This document shows, piece after piece, positions 16,939 to 27,047 of a stretch of DNA of 64,000 nt (within the stretch, counting starts at the first letter, position 1; every line of letters starts with the position of its first letter). The stretch is from Amycolatopsis alba DSM 44262. GTDB taxonomy: Bacteria > Actinomycetota > Actinomycetes > Mycobacteriales > Pseudonocardiaceae. The notes under the pieces were generated by a model, which saw nothing but the letters and a program-made list of their open reading frames with translations, did no database searches and was not told the DNA's origin. The position numbers were made by a program, and so were the translations under genes. The stretch lies in contig NZ_KB913032.1 of NCBI RefSeq assembly GCF_000384215.1, positions 583,021 to 647,020 of the forward strand, read 5' to 3'.

Positions 16939-17511
16939 TCAGCGGGACAGGCGCAACGCCATGGTCAGCACCGCGTGCGCACTCCCCGCGTGCGGCACCT
17001 GACCCGATCTGACGAGATCGAGGACCTCCTCGAACGGCAGTCTCGTCACCACGAGATCCGCCTCGCCGGGCCCGAGAGCTTGGTCGTGACCGGTCAATCC
17101 GGTCGCGAGGTAGATACGGTCGACATGATTGCTCAGCGAATCCGCGCTGTGGATGAGACCGAGCGGTTCCCAGGTGGAGGCCCGCAAACCGGTCTCCTCG
17201 GCGAATTCGCGGCGCGCCGCGGCGAACGGGTCGGCGTCGTCGGCCTCGACCCCGCCGCCGGGAAGTCGCCATTGGACCGAACCGTGCGTGTAGATCCACT
17301 GTCTGGTGAGGACGACCCGGCCCGCGCCGTCGAGCGCCAGCACCGTCACCGAACCCGGCGCGACGACATGCGAGTAGACGTCACGGCCGCCGTCCGGCCG
17401 GATCACCGCGTCGGCCCTTACCTCGAACCAGCGATTCTTGTGCACGACGTCGGTCCGGAGTAGCTTCCACCCTGATTCGGAGACCGTTCCGCGTCCGTCG
17501 GCCAGTGTCAC
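16939..17511 (-). CDS. Nudix hydrolase
   Basis: 190 aa. Nudix box at about 86-110: GGGVEADDADPFAAARREFA followed by EETGL, slightly longer than the canonical spacing but with the REFAEE core that binds metal. N-terminal strand region KNRWFEVRADAVIRPDGG and VLTRQWIYTHGSVQWRLPGGG resemble ADP-ribose/nucleotide-sugar pyrophosphatases. Substrate cannot be assigned. It is downstream of uvrB on the same strand, separated by 208 nt, and just upstream of the RES-like/TIR operon. That neighbourhood is suggestive because NADases yield ADP-ribose, but this Nudix type is common and the link is speculative. Confidence 0.85.
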   Translation of the reverse strand: MTLADGRGTVSESGWKLLRTDVVHKNRWFEVRADAVIRPDGGRDVYSHVVAPGSVTVLALDGAGRVVLTRQWIYTHGSVQWRLPGGGVEADDADPFAAARREFAEETGLRASTWEPLGLIHSADSLSNHVDRIYLATGLTGHDQALGPGEADLVVTRLPFEEVLDLVRSGQVPHAGSAHAVLTMALRLSR

Positions 17512-17719
17512 GTGACCACCCCATTGTCGGCCGCGGGCATCGCGCGGCGTCGTGTCCGCTCTCCCGGCTACGCATCCAACGTTGGAAACCTCGAGAACAT
17601 ACGATCTCTACCAACATCGCACCGGGCCGACGAGCACGCCCACGGTTTCCCGTTTCCCATGAAGCATGGAAATAAGAAAAGACCTGTGTTCACGGTGCCC
17701 GTAAAGGGTGTGATCGCGG
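17512..17719. other. 208-nt spacer between uvrB and the Nudix gene
   Basis: Holds the 3' flank of uvrB and the presumed Nudix promoter (both minus strand). I see no long hairpin, terminator T-run or RNA gene in it. The stretch around 17655-17690 is comparatively A-rich. Confidence 0.3.
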
Positions 17720-19876
17720 TTATTTGATACCGGCGGCGTCCATACCCCGGAGTTCCTTCTTCAGATCCGACACCTCGTCCCTCAGCCTGGCGGCCAATTC
17801 GAACTGCAGATCGCGGGCGGCCTGCATCATCTGATCGGTCATCTGCTGGATGAGGTCGGCCAGTTCGGCGCGCGGCATACCGGCGACGTCCTTGTCGGCG
17901 AGCATCCCGGAGCTGCGCACGCGGTCGCCCTGCTCGGGTTTCTTGCCGCGGGAGACGTTCCGGCCCGAACCGCCGACGGCGACGGACTCCGTGTCCTCGG
18001 CCTCGCTGTAGACACGGTCCAGGATGTCGGCGATCTTCTTCCGCAGGGGCTGCGGGTCGACCCCTCGCTCCTCGTTGTACGCGACCTGCTTGGCGCGACG
18101 GCGATCCGTCTCGTCGATGGCGTGCTGCATCGAGTCGGTGATCTTGTCCGCGTACATGTGCACCTCGCCCGACACGTTCCGTGCCGCACGGCCGATCGTC
18201 TGGATCAGCGAGGTGCCGCTGCGGAGGAAACCTTCCTTGTCCGCGTCGAGGATCGCGACCAGCGAGACCTCGGGCAGGTCGAGACCCTCACGGAGCAGGT
18301 TGATGCCGACCAGTACGTCGAAATCGCCGGCGCGCAGCTGCCGCAGCAGCTCGATCCGGCGGAGCGTGTCCACCTCGGAGTGCAGGTACCGCACCCGGAT
18401 GCCCAGCTCCAGCAGGTAGTCGGTGAGGTCCTCGGCCATCTTCTTGGTGAGCGTGGTGACCAGGACGCGCTCGTCCTTTTCGGCCCTGTCACGGATCTCG
18501 TGCACCAGGTCGTCGATCTGGCCCTCGGTGGGCTTCACGACCACCTTCGGGTCGACCAGGCCGGTGGGCCGGATGACCTGCTCGACGAACTCGCCGCCCG
18601 CCTGCCCCATCTCGTACGGCCCCGGCGTCGCCGACAGGTACACCGTCTGCCCGATCCGGTCGCTGAACTCCTCCCAGGTCAGCGGCCGGTTGTCGACCGC
18701 GCTGGGCAGCCGGAAGCCGAACTCGACCAGGTTCCGCTTCCGCGACATGTCGCCTTCGAACATGCCGCCGATCTGCGGGACCGTCTGGTGCGACTCGTCG
18801 ATGACCAGCAGGAAGTCGTCCGGGAAGTAGTCGATCAGCGTGGCGGGCGCGGTGCCTGCTTCGCGGCCGTCGATATGCCGCGAGTAGTTCTCGATACCGG
18901 AGCAGAACCCGACCTGGCGCATCATCTCGATGTCGTACGCGGTGCGCATCCGCAGCCGCTGCGCCTCGAGCAGCTTGCCCTGCTTCTCCAGCTCGGCCAG
19001 CCGCTGCTCCAGCTCGGCCTCGATGCCGTGGATGGCCTTCTCCATCCGCTCCGGGCCCGCGACGTAGTGCGTGGCCGGGAAGATGCGGACCTCGTCGACC
19101 TCTTTCACGATGTCGCCGGTGAGCGGGTGCAGGTAGTACAGCTTTTCGATCTCGTCGCCGAAGAACTCGACCCGGATGGCGAGCTCTTCGTACGCCGGGA
19201 TGATCTCGACCGTGTCGCCGCGGGCGCGGAACGTGCCGCGCGCGAAGGCGATGTCGTTGCGGGTGTACTGCACGTCCACCAGTGCGCGAAGGAAGACGTC
19301 GCGGTCGAGCTGCTCGCCGACCTTCAGCTTCGAGGACCGGTCCAGGTACGACTGCGGTGTGCCGAGGCCGTAGATGCACGAGACACTCGCGACCACGATG
19401 ACGTCGCGCCGGGACAGCAGGTTCATCGTCGCCGAGTGCCGCAGCCGCTCGACGTCGTCGTTGATCGACGAGTCCTTCTCGATGTACGTGTCCGTCTGCG
19501 CGATGTACGCCTCGGGCTGGTAGTAGTCGTAGTAGCTGACGAAGTACTCGACCGCGTTGTGCGGGAACAGCTCCCTCAGCTCGTTCGCCAGCTGCGCGGC
19601 GAGCGTCTTGTTCGGCGCCATCACCAGCGTCGGGCGCTGGACGCGCTCGATCAGCCAGGCCGTCGTCGCCGACTTGCCGGTACCCGTGGCGCCCAGCAGC
19701 ACGACATCCCGCTCGCCAGAGTTGACCCGGCGTTCGAGCTCGTCGATGGCCGCCGGCTGGTCACCGGCGGGCTTGTAGTCACTGACGACCTCGAACCGGC
19801 CGCCGGTCCGGGGGATGTCGGTGACGGGCCGGTGGTCCGACTGGGCGAGTACGGGGTGTTCGGATGCGAAAGCCAC
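17720..19876 (-). CDS. uvrB: Excinuclease ABC subunit UvrB
   Basis: 718 aa, normal length. UvrB verifies DNA damage handed over by UvrA and recruits UvrC in nucleotide-excision repair. Walker A GATGTGKS at 62-69, the DNA-inserting beta-hairpin region [14 protein letters not shown], helicase motifs including DESH and RAARN, and a C-terminal UvrC-binding UVR motif ([19 protein letters not shown]). Minus strand; DUF5685 is 54 nt upstream and Nudix 208 nt downstream. I looked for an actinobacterial LexA box ahead of the start and saw none. In mycobacteria it is a close neighbour of coaE and rpsA; here GT39 and two-component genes intervene. Confidence 0.98.
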   Translation of the reverse strand: MAFASEHPVLAQSDHRPVTDIPRTGGRFEVVSDYKPAGDQPAAIDELERRVNSGERDVVLLGATGTGKSATTAWLIERVQRPTLVMAPNKTLAAQLANELRELFPHNAVEYFVSYYDYYQPEAYIAQTDTYIEKDSSINDDVERLRHSATMNLLSRRDVIVVASVSCIYGLGTPQSYLDRSSKLKVGEQLDRDVFLRALVDVQYTRNDIAFARGTFRARGDTVEIIPAYEELAIRVEFFGDEIEKLYYLHPLTGDIVKEVDEVRIFPATHYVAGPERMEKAIHGIEAELEQRLAELEKQGKLLEAQRLRMRTAYDIEMMRQVGFCSGIENYSRHIDGREAGTAPATLIDYFPDDFLLVIDESHQTVPQIGGMFEGDMSRKRNLVEFGFRLPSAVDNRPLTWEEFSDRIGQTVYLSATPGPYEMGQAGGEFVEQVIRPTGLVDPKVVVKPTEGQIDDLVHEIRDRAEKDERVLVTTLTKKMAEDLTDYLLELGIRVRYLHSEVDTLRRIELLRQLRAGDFDVLVGINLLREGLDLPEVSLVAILDADKEGFLRSGTSLIQTIGRAARNVSGEVHMYADKITDSMQHAIDETDRRRAKQVAYNEERGVDPQPLRKKIADILDRVYSEAEDTESVAVGGSGRNVSRGKKPEQGDRVRSSGMLADKDVAGMPRAELADLIQQMTDQMMQAARDLQFELAARLRDEVSDLKKELRGMDAAGIK

Positions 19877-19930
19877 GGGAACCAGAGTAGGCGCTGGGTC
19901 CGACAGTTTCCGGTTCGCCTGGTCCAGGCC

Positions 19931-21226
19931 CTACGAACAGTCACAACAGGAACAGCAGTCACAACAGTCACAGCCGGTGCAGTCACAGCCACCGCAGTCG
20001 CCGTTCGCGCAGGCGTCGTGCGGCTTCCCGCTCCACGGACCAGGGAACGGGTCACGGCAGCAGAACTGGCACGAACAGCACATGTAGGTGGCCACGGCGC
20101 AGCCGAAGAAGAAGCCCCGCGGCCGCGGCGGCACCCGGAACTTCGGCGTCCAGCAGGCCCCGCCCTGGCCGTCGACCGGACCGCCACCGCCGTGCTTCCC
20201 CTTCTTCGGCGGCTCCTGGGGCGGGCCCCCGCCACCGGGAGCGCCCTGCGGCGGAGGCGGCGGCTGGTAACCGCCCTGCGGGTACTGGTGGGGTTGCTGG
20301 GGCTGGTGGGGCTGGTGCGGATGTCCTTGCGGCCGCGGCCCCGGCCCGATCCAGCCCGGTGGCGGATGCTGGGAACCGTGCCCGAAGGCGCGTCGCACCG
20401 ACTGCCTCAGCTCGTGCACCAGCAGCGCGTGGATCAGCTTGGGCTGGTCGAACCTCACCTCGCGAAGGGCGAGTTCGACGCCGAGCACGGCGTCGTCGCA
20501 CAGCCGTCGCGCCTCGGCGAGCCCGGTACCGGTGGCCGCCAGCGGGTTCCACGCGCCGACGGCCTCGTCTTCGGCGAGGTCCTCGACGGCGTCGAGCAGA
20601 TGCGCGGCCCTGCCGAACAGGCGTCCGGCCTCGGCCAGCGGCGCCGCGTTCTCCGGACGGCCCGCCAGTACGGCGGTGTACGCGAACGCGGCCGACGTCG
20701 CCAGTTCGGCGGGTTCGGTGGCGAGCACCGCGGAATCACCGAGGCGCAAGGCGCTTTCGATCTCACCCTGCCGGTCGACCGCCTCGGTCAGGACGGCCGT
20801 GTCGAAGCCGATCCGGGTACCCGTGAGGCTCCCCTGGTCCGCCCAGCGCGTCGCCACCCGCCTCGCGGCGAGAGCGACCGAGCGCCGTGCGAAGGCGCCG
20901 TCACGGTCTTCGACGTGGTCACTGATCTTCGCCGACGCCAGCACCAGGGAGACCGCCGCCGCGAGCTGGGCGCCGCCGCCCTTCGCCACTGAAGTCCCCT
21001 TCATCGCCCGAAGCGGGCAAGGACCGGCGTCGCGCCGTCCCTCCGCGCGCGGCGACTGGGCTTCGACGAGCGCCGAGATGATCAGCCCGTCGTAGTTCGT
21101 CACCATTCGGGCGAGATGTCCGTGTTCGTCGCGCAACGCCAGGCAGAGACCGCAGAGATGGGCCAGCCAATCCGCGTGCAGACCTGCGGAAAGCCGGTGA
21201 CGGCACGGCCTGATGATCCCGAACAT
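19931..21226 (-). CDS. DUF5685-type protein with proline-rich linker and cysteine-rich tail
   Basis: 431 aa from the ATG at 21226; a longer reading overlaps the divergent DUF402 gene. Starts MFGIIRPCRHRL with CGLC, the usual N-terminus of the DUF5685 family, followed by a helical domain to about residue 300. Then comes a Pro/Gly/Gln-rich linker (QPPPPPQGAPGGGGPPQ) and a tail containing clustered Cys: six between the FFFG and RDPF segments and twelve in the final 26 residues, often as Cys-Asp-Cys or Cys-Cys. No membrane segment except a short hydrophobic stretch at FFFGCAVATYMCC. Function unknown; the tail could bind metal. It sits 54 nt upstream of uvrB. Confidence 0.75.
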   Translation of the reverse strand: MFGIIRPCRHRLSAGLHADWLAHLCGLCLALRDEHGHLARMVTNYDGLIISALVEAQSPRAEGRRDAGPCPLRAMKGTSVAKGGGAQLAAAVSLVLASAKISDHVEDRDGAFARRSVALAARRVATRWADQGSLTGTRIGFDTAVLTEAVDRQGEIESALRLGDSAVLATEPAELATSAAFAYTAVLAGRPENAAPLAEAGRLFGRAAHLLDAVEDLAEDEAVGAWNPLAATGTGLAEARRLCDDAVLGVELALREVRFDQPKLIHALLVHELRQSVRRAFGHGSQHPPPGWIGPGPRPQGHPHQPHQPQQPHQYPQGGYQPPPPPQGAPGGGGPPQEPPKKGKHGGGGPVDGQGGACWTPKFRVPPRPRGFFFGCAVATYMCCSCQFCCRDPFPGPWSGKPHDACANGDCGGCDCTGCDCCDCCSCCDCS

Positions 21227-21368
21227 GCGTTGACTCCCACTCACCCTTTCGGCGGAACCCGCGCACCTTATCCGGCCGGACGGCCTCTCCTCCTCGGAAT
21301 CGTCAAACCGTGATCGTCCACCCGGTTGGGCGGTGGTCGCGGACGCCGGGGCCTTCCAAGATGGGCGC

Positions 21369-21884
21369 ATGACCGCGCTGCACCCGCCCAAGGTCGAGTA
21401 CTTCGACCCGGCCGCGAAGACCAACACGGACCCCAAGGGCGTCGTGAGGGACGTCGAGGAATATCGCGAAGAGCCCTTCGGCCTCTACATGGCGCGGCCG
21501 GCACCGGGGCGGAAGCAGTTCCACTATCTCGAGTCCTGGCTGCTGCCGGACCTGGGCCTGCGGATCACCGACTTCTGGTTCAACCCTGGCCACGAACGCG
21601 ATCAGGACTTCTACCTCGACGTCGTCGACGTCCACCGCGAAGACGGCGTCTGGGTCGCCACCGACCTCTATCTCGACCTCGTCCTGAAGGACAAGGTGTC
21701 CGTCCGCGTGATCGACACCGACGAACTCCTCACCGCGGTCGCCTCCGGGCTGATCTCGCTCGCCGACGGCGAACGCGCGCTCGGCGTCAGTCACACGACC
21801 GTCGACGGACTGGCCACCCATGGTCACGACCTCCGCGGCTGGCTGTCCACAAAGGACGTGGCACTCGCCTGGAGAAGGCATTGA
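21369..21884 (+). CDS. DUF402-domain protein
   Basis: 171 aa from the ATG at 21369. The conserved core matches DUF402: LLPDLGLRITDFWFNPG, DFYLDVVDVHREDGVWVATDLYLDL, VIDTDELLTAVASGLIS. DUF402 folds are related to nucleoside di/triphosphate phosphatases in some bacteria, but this paralogue's activity is unknown. Divergent from the DUF5685 gene across 142 nt, followed 138 nt later by a GT39-type gene. Confidence 0.8.
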   Translation: MTALHPPKVEYFDPAAKTNTDPKGVVRDVEEYREEPFGLYMARPAPGRKQFHYLESWLLPDLGLRITDFWFNPGHERDQDFYLDVVDVHREDGVWVATDLYLDLVLKDKVSVRVIDTDELLTAVASGLISLADGERALGVSHTTVDGLATHGHDLRGWLSTKDVALAWRRH

Positions 21885-22022
21885 GCCGTCCGCATCAACC
21901 GATCGGTTGATCCGGCCTTAGCTCTTCGGCTAACGGTTCCTGACCGAGGGATGGATTCCCGGAAAGACGTCCCCGCGGGACTCTCGATCACGAGCGAAAC
22001 CGATCGAGAGGGGCGGACGACC

Positions 22023-23555
22023 ATGGTCACCGAGACCGAGGGACTCCGGGAACGGGCCGGCGAACGAAAACGCGCGGGGATCGCGCCGTTCGCCAGGGCA
22101 CCGGTGCTGGCCATCGCCGGCGCGACGGGGGCGGTTCTGGCAGCGACGGCCGGGCGTTACGGCTATTTCGGCGACGAACTGTATTTCCTGGCGGCCGGTC
22201 GGCATCTGGACTGGGGGTATGCCGACCAGCCACCGCTTTTGCCGCTCCTGGCACGCATGATGGACGCGTTCGGCGCCGATTCGCCGTTCGTCCTGAGGAT
22301 CCCGTCGATGCTGGCGACGGTCGCCGGTGTCGTGCTGACCGCGTTGATCGCCAGGGAACTGGGCGGCGGCCGCCGGGCTCAGACGATCGCCGCGGCGACC
22401 TTCGCGGTGTCGCTACAGATGCTCGGCGGCGGGCACTACCTGGCGACCAGCACCCTCGACCCGTTCCTGTGGACACTGCTGATCTGGCTGCTCGTCCGCT
22501 GGACCCGGACCCGCGCGGACGGGCTCCTGCTCTGGAGCGGCGTGGTGACCGGCTTCGCGCTGAACACGAAGTTCCTCATCGGAGCGTTCTGGGTCGTCGC
22601 ACTGGCCGCAACGATGGTCTTCGGTCCCCGCGACCTCGTGCGCCGTCCGGCGCTCTGGATCGGCGCGCTGATCGCCGCCGCGATGACCGCGCCCACGCTC
22701 GTCTGGCAGGCGACGCACGGCTGGCCGCAACTGACCATGGGCGCGGCGATCTCCCAAGAGGTCTCGGCGACCTGGGGCGGGCGGGCCACGTTCGTCCCGA
22801 CGCTGGTGATGACCGCCGGGGTCCCGGTGGGGATGGTCCTCCTCTGTTACGGCCTGTGGCGGCTGCTGCGGTCCGAACGCCTGCGGCCGTACCGGTTCCT
22901 GGGGTGGACCGCGCTCGGCGTACTCGTCCTGTTCCTGCTGGCGAACGGGCGTTACTACTACGCGGCGGGGATGTTCGCCCCGTTGTTCGCCGCCGCCGCG
23001 GTGGAGATCGAAGCGGGTCAGGCGTCGAAGTACTGGCGCTGGATCGCCACCTGGCCGGTGTTCCTCGTGGCCGCGGTGATCGCGATCCCGCAGACACTCC
23101 CGGTCCTCCCGCAGTCGAAGCTGGCGAACGTCCCGGAGTGGGCGCGGCCGTCCCTCGCCGACGAGGAGATCGGGTGGCGGGAGATCACCGAGTCGGTGGC
23201 GCAGGCGTACCGCGCCGCTCCCGATCCGGCCCGTACCGGGGTCGTCGCGGCGAAGTACTGGCAGGCCAGCGCCATCGACCACTATGGACCCGAACTGGGC
23301 CTTCCGTCGCCGTCGAGCCCCAACCGCGGCTACGCGACCTTGCCGAGACCGCCGGAATCGGCACAGGACATCCTTTTCGTCGGGAACGACCCCTCGGTGC
23401 TTGTGCCGTACTTCACGCAGGTGCGTGAGGTCGGCGCGCTCGACAACCGGGCCGGGGTCCCGAATGTGAGTCAGGGCATGAAGATCTGGCTGGCCACCGG
23501 CCGGAACGGGATTTGGGACACGGTGTGGTCGAAACTCACGGACTGGGGCTTCTGA
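22023..23555 (+). CDS. GT39-type membrane glycosyltransferase (copy 1)
   Basis: 510 aa from the ATG at 22023, with GAGAGGGG about 10 nt upstream; an ATG at 21951 is less well placed. Many hydrophobic helices. The first extracytoplasmic loop has GYFGDELYFLAAG, the position of the catalytic acidic pair in GT-C mannosyl/arabinosyl transferases of the PMT/ArnT family, then WGYADQPPLLPLL and GGGHYLATSTLDPFLW. The C-terminal extracytoplasmic part (GYATLPRPPESAQDILFVGND) is shared with copy 2. It should use a lipid-linked sugar donor; acceptor unknown. It starts 138 nt after the DUF402 gene. Confidence 0.85.
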   Translation: MVTETEGLRERAGERKRAGIAPFARAPVLAIAGATGAVLAATAGRYGYFGDELYFLAAGRHLDWGYADQPPLLPLLARMMDAFGADSPFVLRIPSMLATVAGVVLTALIARELGGGRRAQTIAAATFAVSLQMLGGGHYLATSTLDPFLWTLLIWLLVRWTRTRADGLLLWSGVVTGFALNTKFLIGAFWVVALAATMVFGPRDLVRRPALWIGALIAAAMTAPTLVWQATHGWPQLTMGAAISQEVSATWGGRATFVPTLVMTAGVPVGMVLLCYGLWRLLRSERLRPYRFLGWTALGVLVLFLLANGRYYYAAGMFAPLFAAAAVEIEAGQASKYWRWIATWPVFLVAAVIAIPQTLPVLPQSKLANVPEWARPSLADEEIGWREITESVAQAYRAAPDPARTGVVAAKYWQASAIDHYGPELGLPSPSSPNRGYATLPRPPESAQDILFVGNDPSVLVPYFTQVREVGALDNRAGVPNVSQGMKIWLATGRNGIWDTVWSKLTDWGF

Positions 23556-23644
23556 GCCTCACCGGTCCGCTCACGACCGACGCGCCACGGCGGTGGCACG
23601 TAAGGTGCGAGGGGACCGGCACCCGAGGGATCTGCGAGGACTGG

Positions 23645-25165
23645 ATGGAAGCCGCCAGCGCGGCCGAAACACCGACCGCGTCCAGTGCGGCGTTCGCCCG
23701 GCTCCCGGTGGCGCTGCTCGCCGCCGCAGCCGCGGCGGTCCTGCTGGCGACGGCCTGGCGGTACGGCTACTTCGGCGACGAACTGTACTTCCTCTCCGCC
23801 GGAAAGCGGCTGGCCTGGGGATACGCCGACCAGCCACCGGTGCTCCCGTTCCTGGCGCTGGTGATGGATTCGCTCGCGCCGGGCAACGTCTTCGTGTTCC
23901 GCCTCCCCGCCGTCCTCGCGACGGCGGCGGGTGTCGTGTTCACCGGGCTCGTCGCCTACGAGATGGGCGGAGACCGCCGGGCGCAGACCCGCGCCGCCGC
24001 CGCGTACGCGATCTGCGGGCAGTTCCTCGGGAGCGGGCACTACCTGGCCACCTCGACGATCGACCCGGCACTGTGGGCACTCATCGCCTGGCTGCTCGTG
24101 CGGTGGATGCGGAAACGGGACGACAACCTGTTGCTGTGGCTGGGAGTGGCCACCGCGATCGCGCTGAACGTCAAGCTCCTCATCGCGACGTTCTGGGTCG
24201 CCGCCGGGGTCGCGATCCTCGTCTTCGGGCCACGGGATCTCTTGCGCAGGCCCAAACTCTGGATCGGCGCGGGTATCGCGGCGCTCTCGCTCGTGCCCAC
24301 GCTCTGGTGGCAGGCCGCGAACGGCTGGCCGCAACTGGAGATGGGCGATGTCATCGCGCACGAGACCACCGGCGGCTGGAGCGGCCGCGCCGGGTTCCTG
24401 CCCGCTCTGTTGACCGGCGCGGGCCTCGGCATCGGTGTCGTCGGCGTCCTTTATGGACTCTTCGTGCTGTTGTTCTCGGCGAAGCTGCGGGAGTTCCGGT
24501 TCCTCGGCTGGGCCACCGTCGGCGTGATCGCGCTGTTCATCCTGTCCAACGGCCGGTACTACTACGCGGCGGGCATGTTCGGCGTCCTGTGGGCGGGCGC
24601 CGCCGTCCACTTCGGACAGTTGAAGCCGTCCCGGTGGTTCCGCTGGATCCCGACCTGGCCCGTTTTCCTGCTCTCCGCGCTGTACACCCTCCCCTACGCG
24701 CTGCCGGTGTGGCCTGCCGTCTGGCTCGCCGAAGGCCGGGACGTCCCGCGTCCGGCGTACGCGCTGGAGGAGATCGGCTGGCCGGATCTCGCCCGTTCGG
24801 TCGCGGACGCCTATCACCGGCTCCCGCCGGAACAGCGGGCACGCACCACGCTCGTCACGGCCGGGTACTGGCAGGCCGGAGCGCTGGACCGGTACGGCGC
24901 CGACTACGGCCTTCCCGCCGCGTACAGCCCCAGCCGGGGCTTCTGGTACTTCGGCAGCCCGCCCGAGTCCGCGGACAACGTCCTCTTCGTCGGGCCGGAT
25001 CCCGCGCGGCTGCTGCGTTCCTTCACCGATGCCCGGATCGTTTCCCGCGTGGACAACGACCTCGGCGTCCGCAACGTGAGCCGCGGAATGCCGATCTGGC
25101 TGGTCACGGGCCGCACCGAAACCTGGGCGTCCGCCTGGCCAGGGTTGAGAGAATTCCGGGTATGA
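23645..25165 (+). CDS. GT39-type membrane glycosyltransferase (copy 2)
   Basis: 506 aa from the ATG at 23645. Strongly similar to the preceding gene throughout: GYFGDELYFLSAGKRL, WGYADQPPVLPFL, GSGHYLATSTIDPALW, NGRYYYAAGMFGVLWAGAA. The two are tandem duplicates that have diverged. Same predicted GT-C topology with catalytic acidic residues in the first loop. Its stop overlaps the start of a histidine kinase gene (ATGA), so the kinase and response regulator are translationally coupled to it, which suggests the two-component system governs or responds to the envelope modification it performs (inference). Confidence 0.85.
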   Translation: MEAASAAETPTASSAAFARLPVALLAAAAAAVLLATAWRYGYFGDELYFLSAGKRLAWGYADQPPVLPFLALVMDSLAPGNVFVFRLPAVLATAAGVVFTGLVAYEMGGDRRAQTRAAAAYAICGQFLGSGHYLATSTIDPALWALIAWLLVRWMRKRDDNLLLWLGVATAIALNVKLLIATFWVAAGVAILVFGPRDLLRRPKLWIGAGIAALSLVPTLWWQAANGWPQLEMGDVIAHETTGGWSGRAGFLPALLTGAGLGIGVVGVLYGLFVLLFSAKLREFRFLGWATVGVIALFILSNGRYYYAAGMFGVLWAGAAVHFGQLKPSRWFRWIPTWPVFLLSALYTLPYALPVWPAVWLAEGRDVPRPAYALEEIGWPDLARSVADAYHRLPPEQRARTTLVTAGYWQAGALDRYGADYGLPAAYSPSRGFWYFGSPPESADNVLFVGPDPARLLRSFTDARIVSRVDNDLGVRNVSRGMPIWLVTGRTETWASAWPGLREFRV

Positions 25166-26421
25166 CCAGCTGGATCCGGTGGCAGGACTCGCTGTGGCCG
25201 TCACCCGGTGACGGGTTTCGGCCCTGGCTCGGCCGGATCGAGAAGTTCCTGCCGTACGCGCTGCTGGCGCTGAGCGCGGTGCTCAGTCTCGCGCTCTCCG
25301 GCCACGATCCGGCGGTCACCCTGGCGCTGGCGGGGATCGCCGCCGTCTGGCTCCTGCTCACCTCGACACTGCCGCCGCGACGATGGGCCGGGCATCCCGT
25401 CGCGGTCGCGGTCTCCTTCGCCGGCCTGGTCACGATCGCCGCGGTGCTCGAAGGACACGACACGATCTTCCTCATCTTCATGATCACCGGGTTCTTCGAA
25501 GCGATGCGGCTGCGGCCCGCCCCGCTGGCGCTGGCCGGGATCTTCACGGTCTCGGCGCTGATCAACACGATGCCCGACGGCGGCCCGCTGCGGGCGTTCG
25601 CCGAGCAGCCCGCGCTGTGGATCGTGATCACGCTGGTGCAGACAGCCGCCGTCGGCGGGGGCGGACTCGCTTCCGCGGCGATGGCGCGGCAGCACGCGGA
25701 ACGCAAGCGGACACTCGACGAACTGGCCGCCGCCCACGAGGAGAACGCGGTGCTGCAACGGCAACTCCTGAGCCAGGCACGCGAAGCGGGCGTCCTCGAC
25801 GAGCGTCGGCGACTGAGCCAGGAAATCCACGACACGCTCGCCCAGGGCTTCACCGGGATCATCACCCAGCTGGAGGCGGCCGACGAGGCGAACGGCGATC
25901 CCGTCGAATGGCAGCGGCACGTCGGCTCCGCGATGGCGTTGGCGCGGGAGAACCTGACCGCGGCCCGTCGTTCGGTGCGCGCGCTCGGCCCGCAGCCACT
26001 GGCCACCGCGACCCTGCCGGACGCGCTCGACGAGGTCTCCCGGTCGTGGAGCGGCCGGACCGGCGTCGAACTCCGGTTCGCCACCACCGGGACCGCACGC
26101 GCGTTGCATCCCGAGATCGAGGCGACGCTGCTGCGGATCACGCAGGAAGCACTGGCCAACGTCGAGAAACACGCCGACGCCACGATCGTCGGGCTCACGC
26201 TGTCCTATATGGCCGATCAGGTCACCGTCGACGTCCGGGACGACGGCCGGGGCTTCGAGCCGGACACCGCGCGCCCGTCGGGTGACGGCGGTTTCGGCGT
26301 TCCAGGGATGCGCGCCCGCGTCGCCCGGCTGGCGGGAACACTGCACGTCGAGTCGGAGCCGGGCGGCGGGACAGCCGTTTCCGCCGATCTGCCCGCCGTC
26401 GCGCTGGAGGTCCGGCCATGA
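25162..26421 (+). CDS. NarL-type sensor histidine kinase
   Basis: 419 aa. N-terminal membrane region with about five hydrophobic segments (30-173) but no large external domain. Coiled segment 176-212, then the HisKA_3 motif RRRLSQEIHDTLAQG with phospho-acceptor His223. C-terminal ATPase: QEALANVEKH (N box), DDGRGFEP (G1) and GGFGVPGMRARV (G2). The start overlaps the GT39 stop by ATGA and the response regulator overlaps its own stop by 4 nt. No signal peptide or obvious ligand-binding loop, so it may sense membrane or cell-envelope state. Confidence 0.93.
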   Translation: MTSWIRWQDSLWPSPGDGFRPWLGRIEKFLPYALLALSAVLSLALSGHDPAVTLALAGIAAVWLLLTSTLPPRRWAGHPVAVAVSFAGLVTIAAVLEGHDTIFLIFMITGFFEAMRLRPAPLALAGIFTVSALINTMPDGGPLRAFAEQPALWIVITLVQTAAVGGGGLASAAMARQHAERKRTLDELAAAHEENAVLQRQLLSQAREAGVLDERRRLSQEIHDTLAQGFTGIITQLEAADEANGDPVEWQRHVGSAMALARENLTAARRSVRALGPQPLATATLPDALDEVSRSWSGRTGVELRFATTGTARALHPEIEATLLRITQEALANVEKHADATIVGLTLSYMADQVTVDVRDDGRGFEPDTARPSGDGGFGVPGMRARVARLAGTLHVESEPGGGTAVSADLPAVALEVRP

Positions 26422-27044
26422 CGATCACGCTGCTGATCACCGACGACCATCCGATCGTCCGTGACGGTCTGCGCGGCATCTTCACCGCGGACCAGGGGTT
26501 CGAGGTACTCGGGGAAGCGTCCTCCGGTGACGAGGCCGTCGCGCTGACCGAGAAGCTCCGGCCCGACGTCGTGCTGATGGACCTGCGCATGCCGGGCTCC
26601 GGCGGGGTGGCCGCGATCGCGAAGCTGGCGGAACTCCGCAATCCCGCGCGGATCCTCGTGCTGACGACCTACGACACCGACACCGACGTCATCCCCGCGA
26701 TCGAAGCGGGCGCGACCGGCTACCTGCTCAAGGACGCGCCCCGCGAAGAACTCTTCCGCGCGGTCCGGGCCACGGCGCGCGGCGAGGCGGTGCTCTCCCC
26801 CGCCGTCGCCGACCTGATCCTGGGCAGGATGCGCGCGCCCGCGCCGGAACCGCTCAGCCGCCGGGAACTCGAAGTCCTCACCTTGATCTCGCGCGGTTCC
26901 TCCAACAAGGAGGCCGCGAAACAGCTGTTCATCAGCGAAGCCACGGTGAAGACGCACCTCGTGCACGCCTACGCCAAGCTCGGGGTGAAGGACCGAGCCG
27001 CCGCCGTCGCGACAGCGTTCGCACGGGGACTGCTCGGAGGCTGA
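26418..27044 (+). CDS. NarL/LuxR-type response regulator
   Basis: 208 aa. Receiver domain with acidic pair Asp9-Asp10, phospho-acceptor Asp55 in VLMDLRMPG, Thr in LTTYD and the Lys of YLLKDA. C-terminal LuxR helix-turn-helix: LSRRELEVLTLISRGSSNKE followed by LFISEATVKTHLVHAYAKL. Cognate partner of the histidine kinase whose stop it overlaps (ATGA). Its end is only 3 nt from the convergent end of coaE. Confidence 0.95.
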   Translation: MTITLLITDDHPIVRDGLRGIFTADQGFEVLGEASSGDEAVALTEKLRPDVVLMDLRMPGSGGVAAIAKLAELRNPARILVLTTYDTDTDVIPAIEAGATGYLLKDAPREELFRAVRATARGEAVLSPAVADLILGRMRAPAPEPLSRRELEVLTLISRGSSNKEAAKQLFISEATVKTHLVHAYAKLGVKDRAAAVATAFARGLLGG

Positions 27045-27047
27045 GGG

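Noticed and set aside
18122..20992. 956-codon plus-strand open frame over uvrB and DUF5685
   Set aside because: Spans two recognised minus-strand genes and their spacer; low-complexity Arg/Val/Asp-rich translation.
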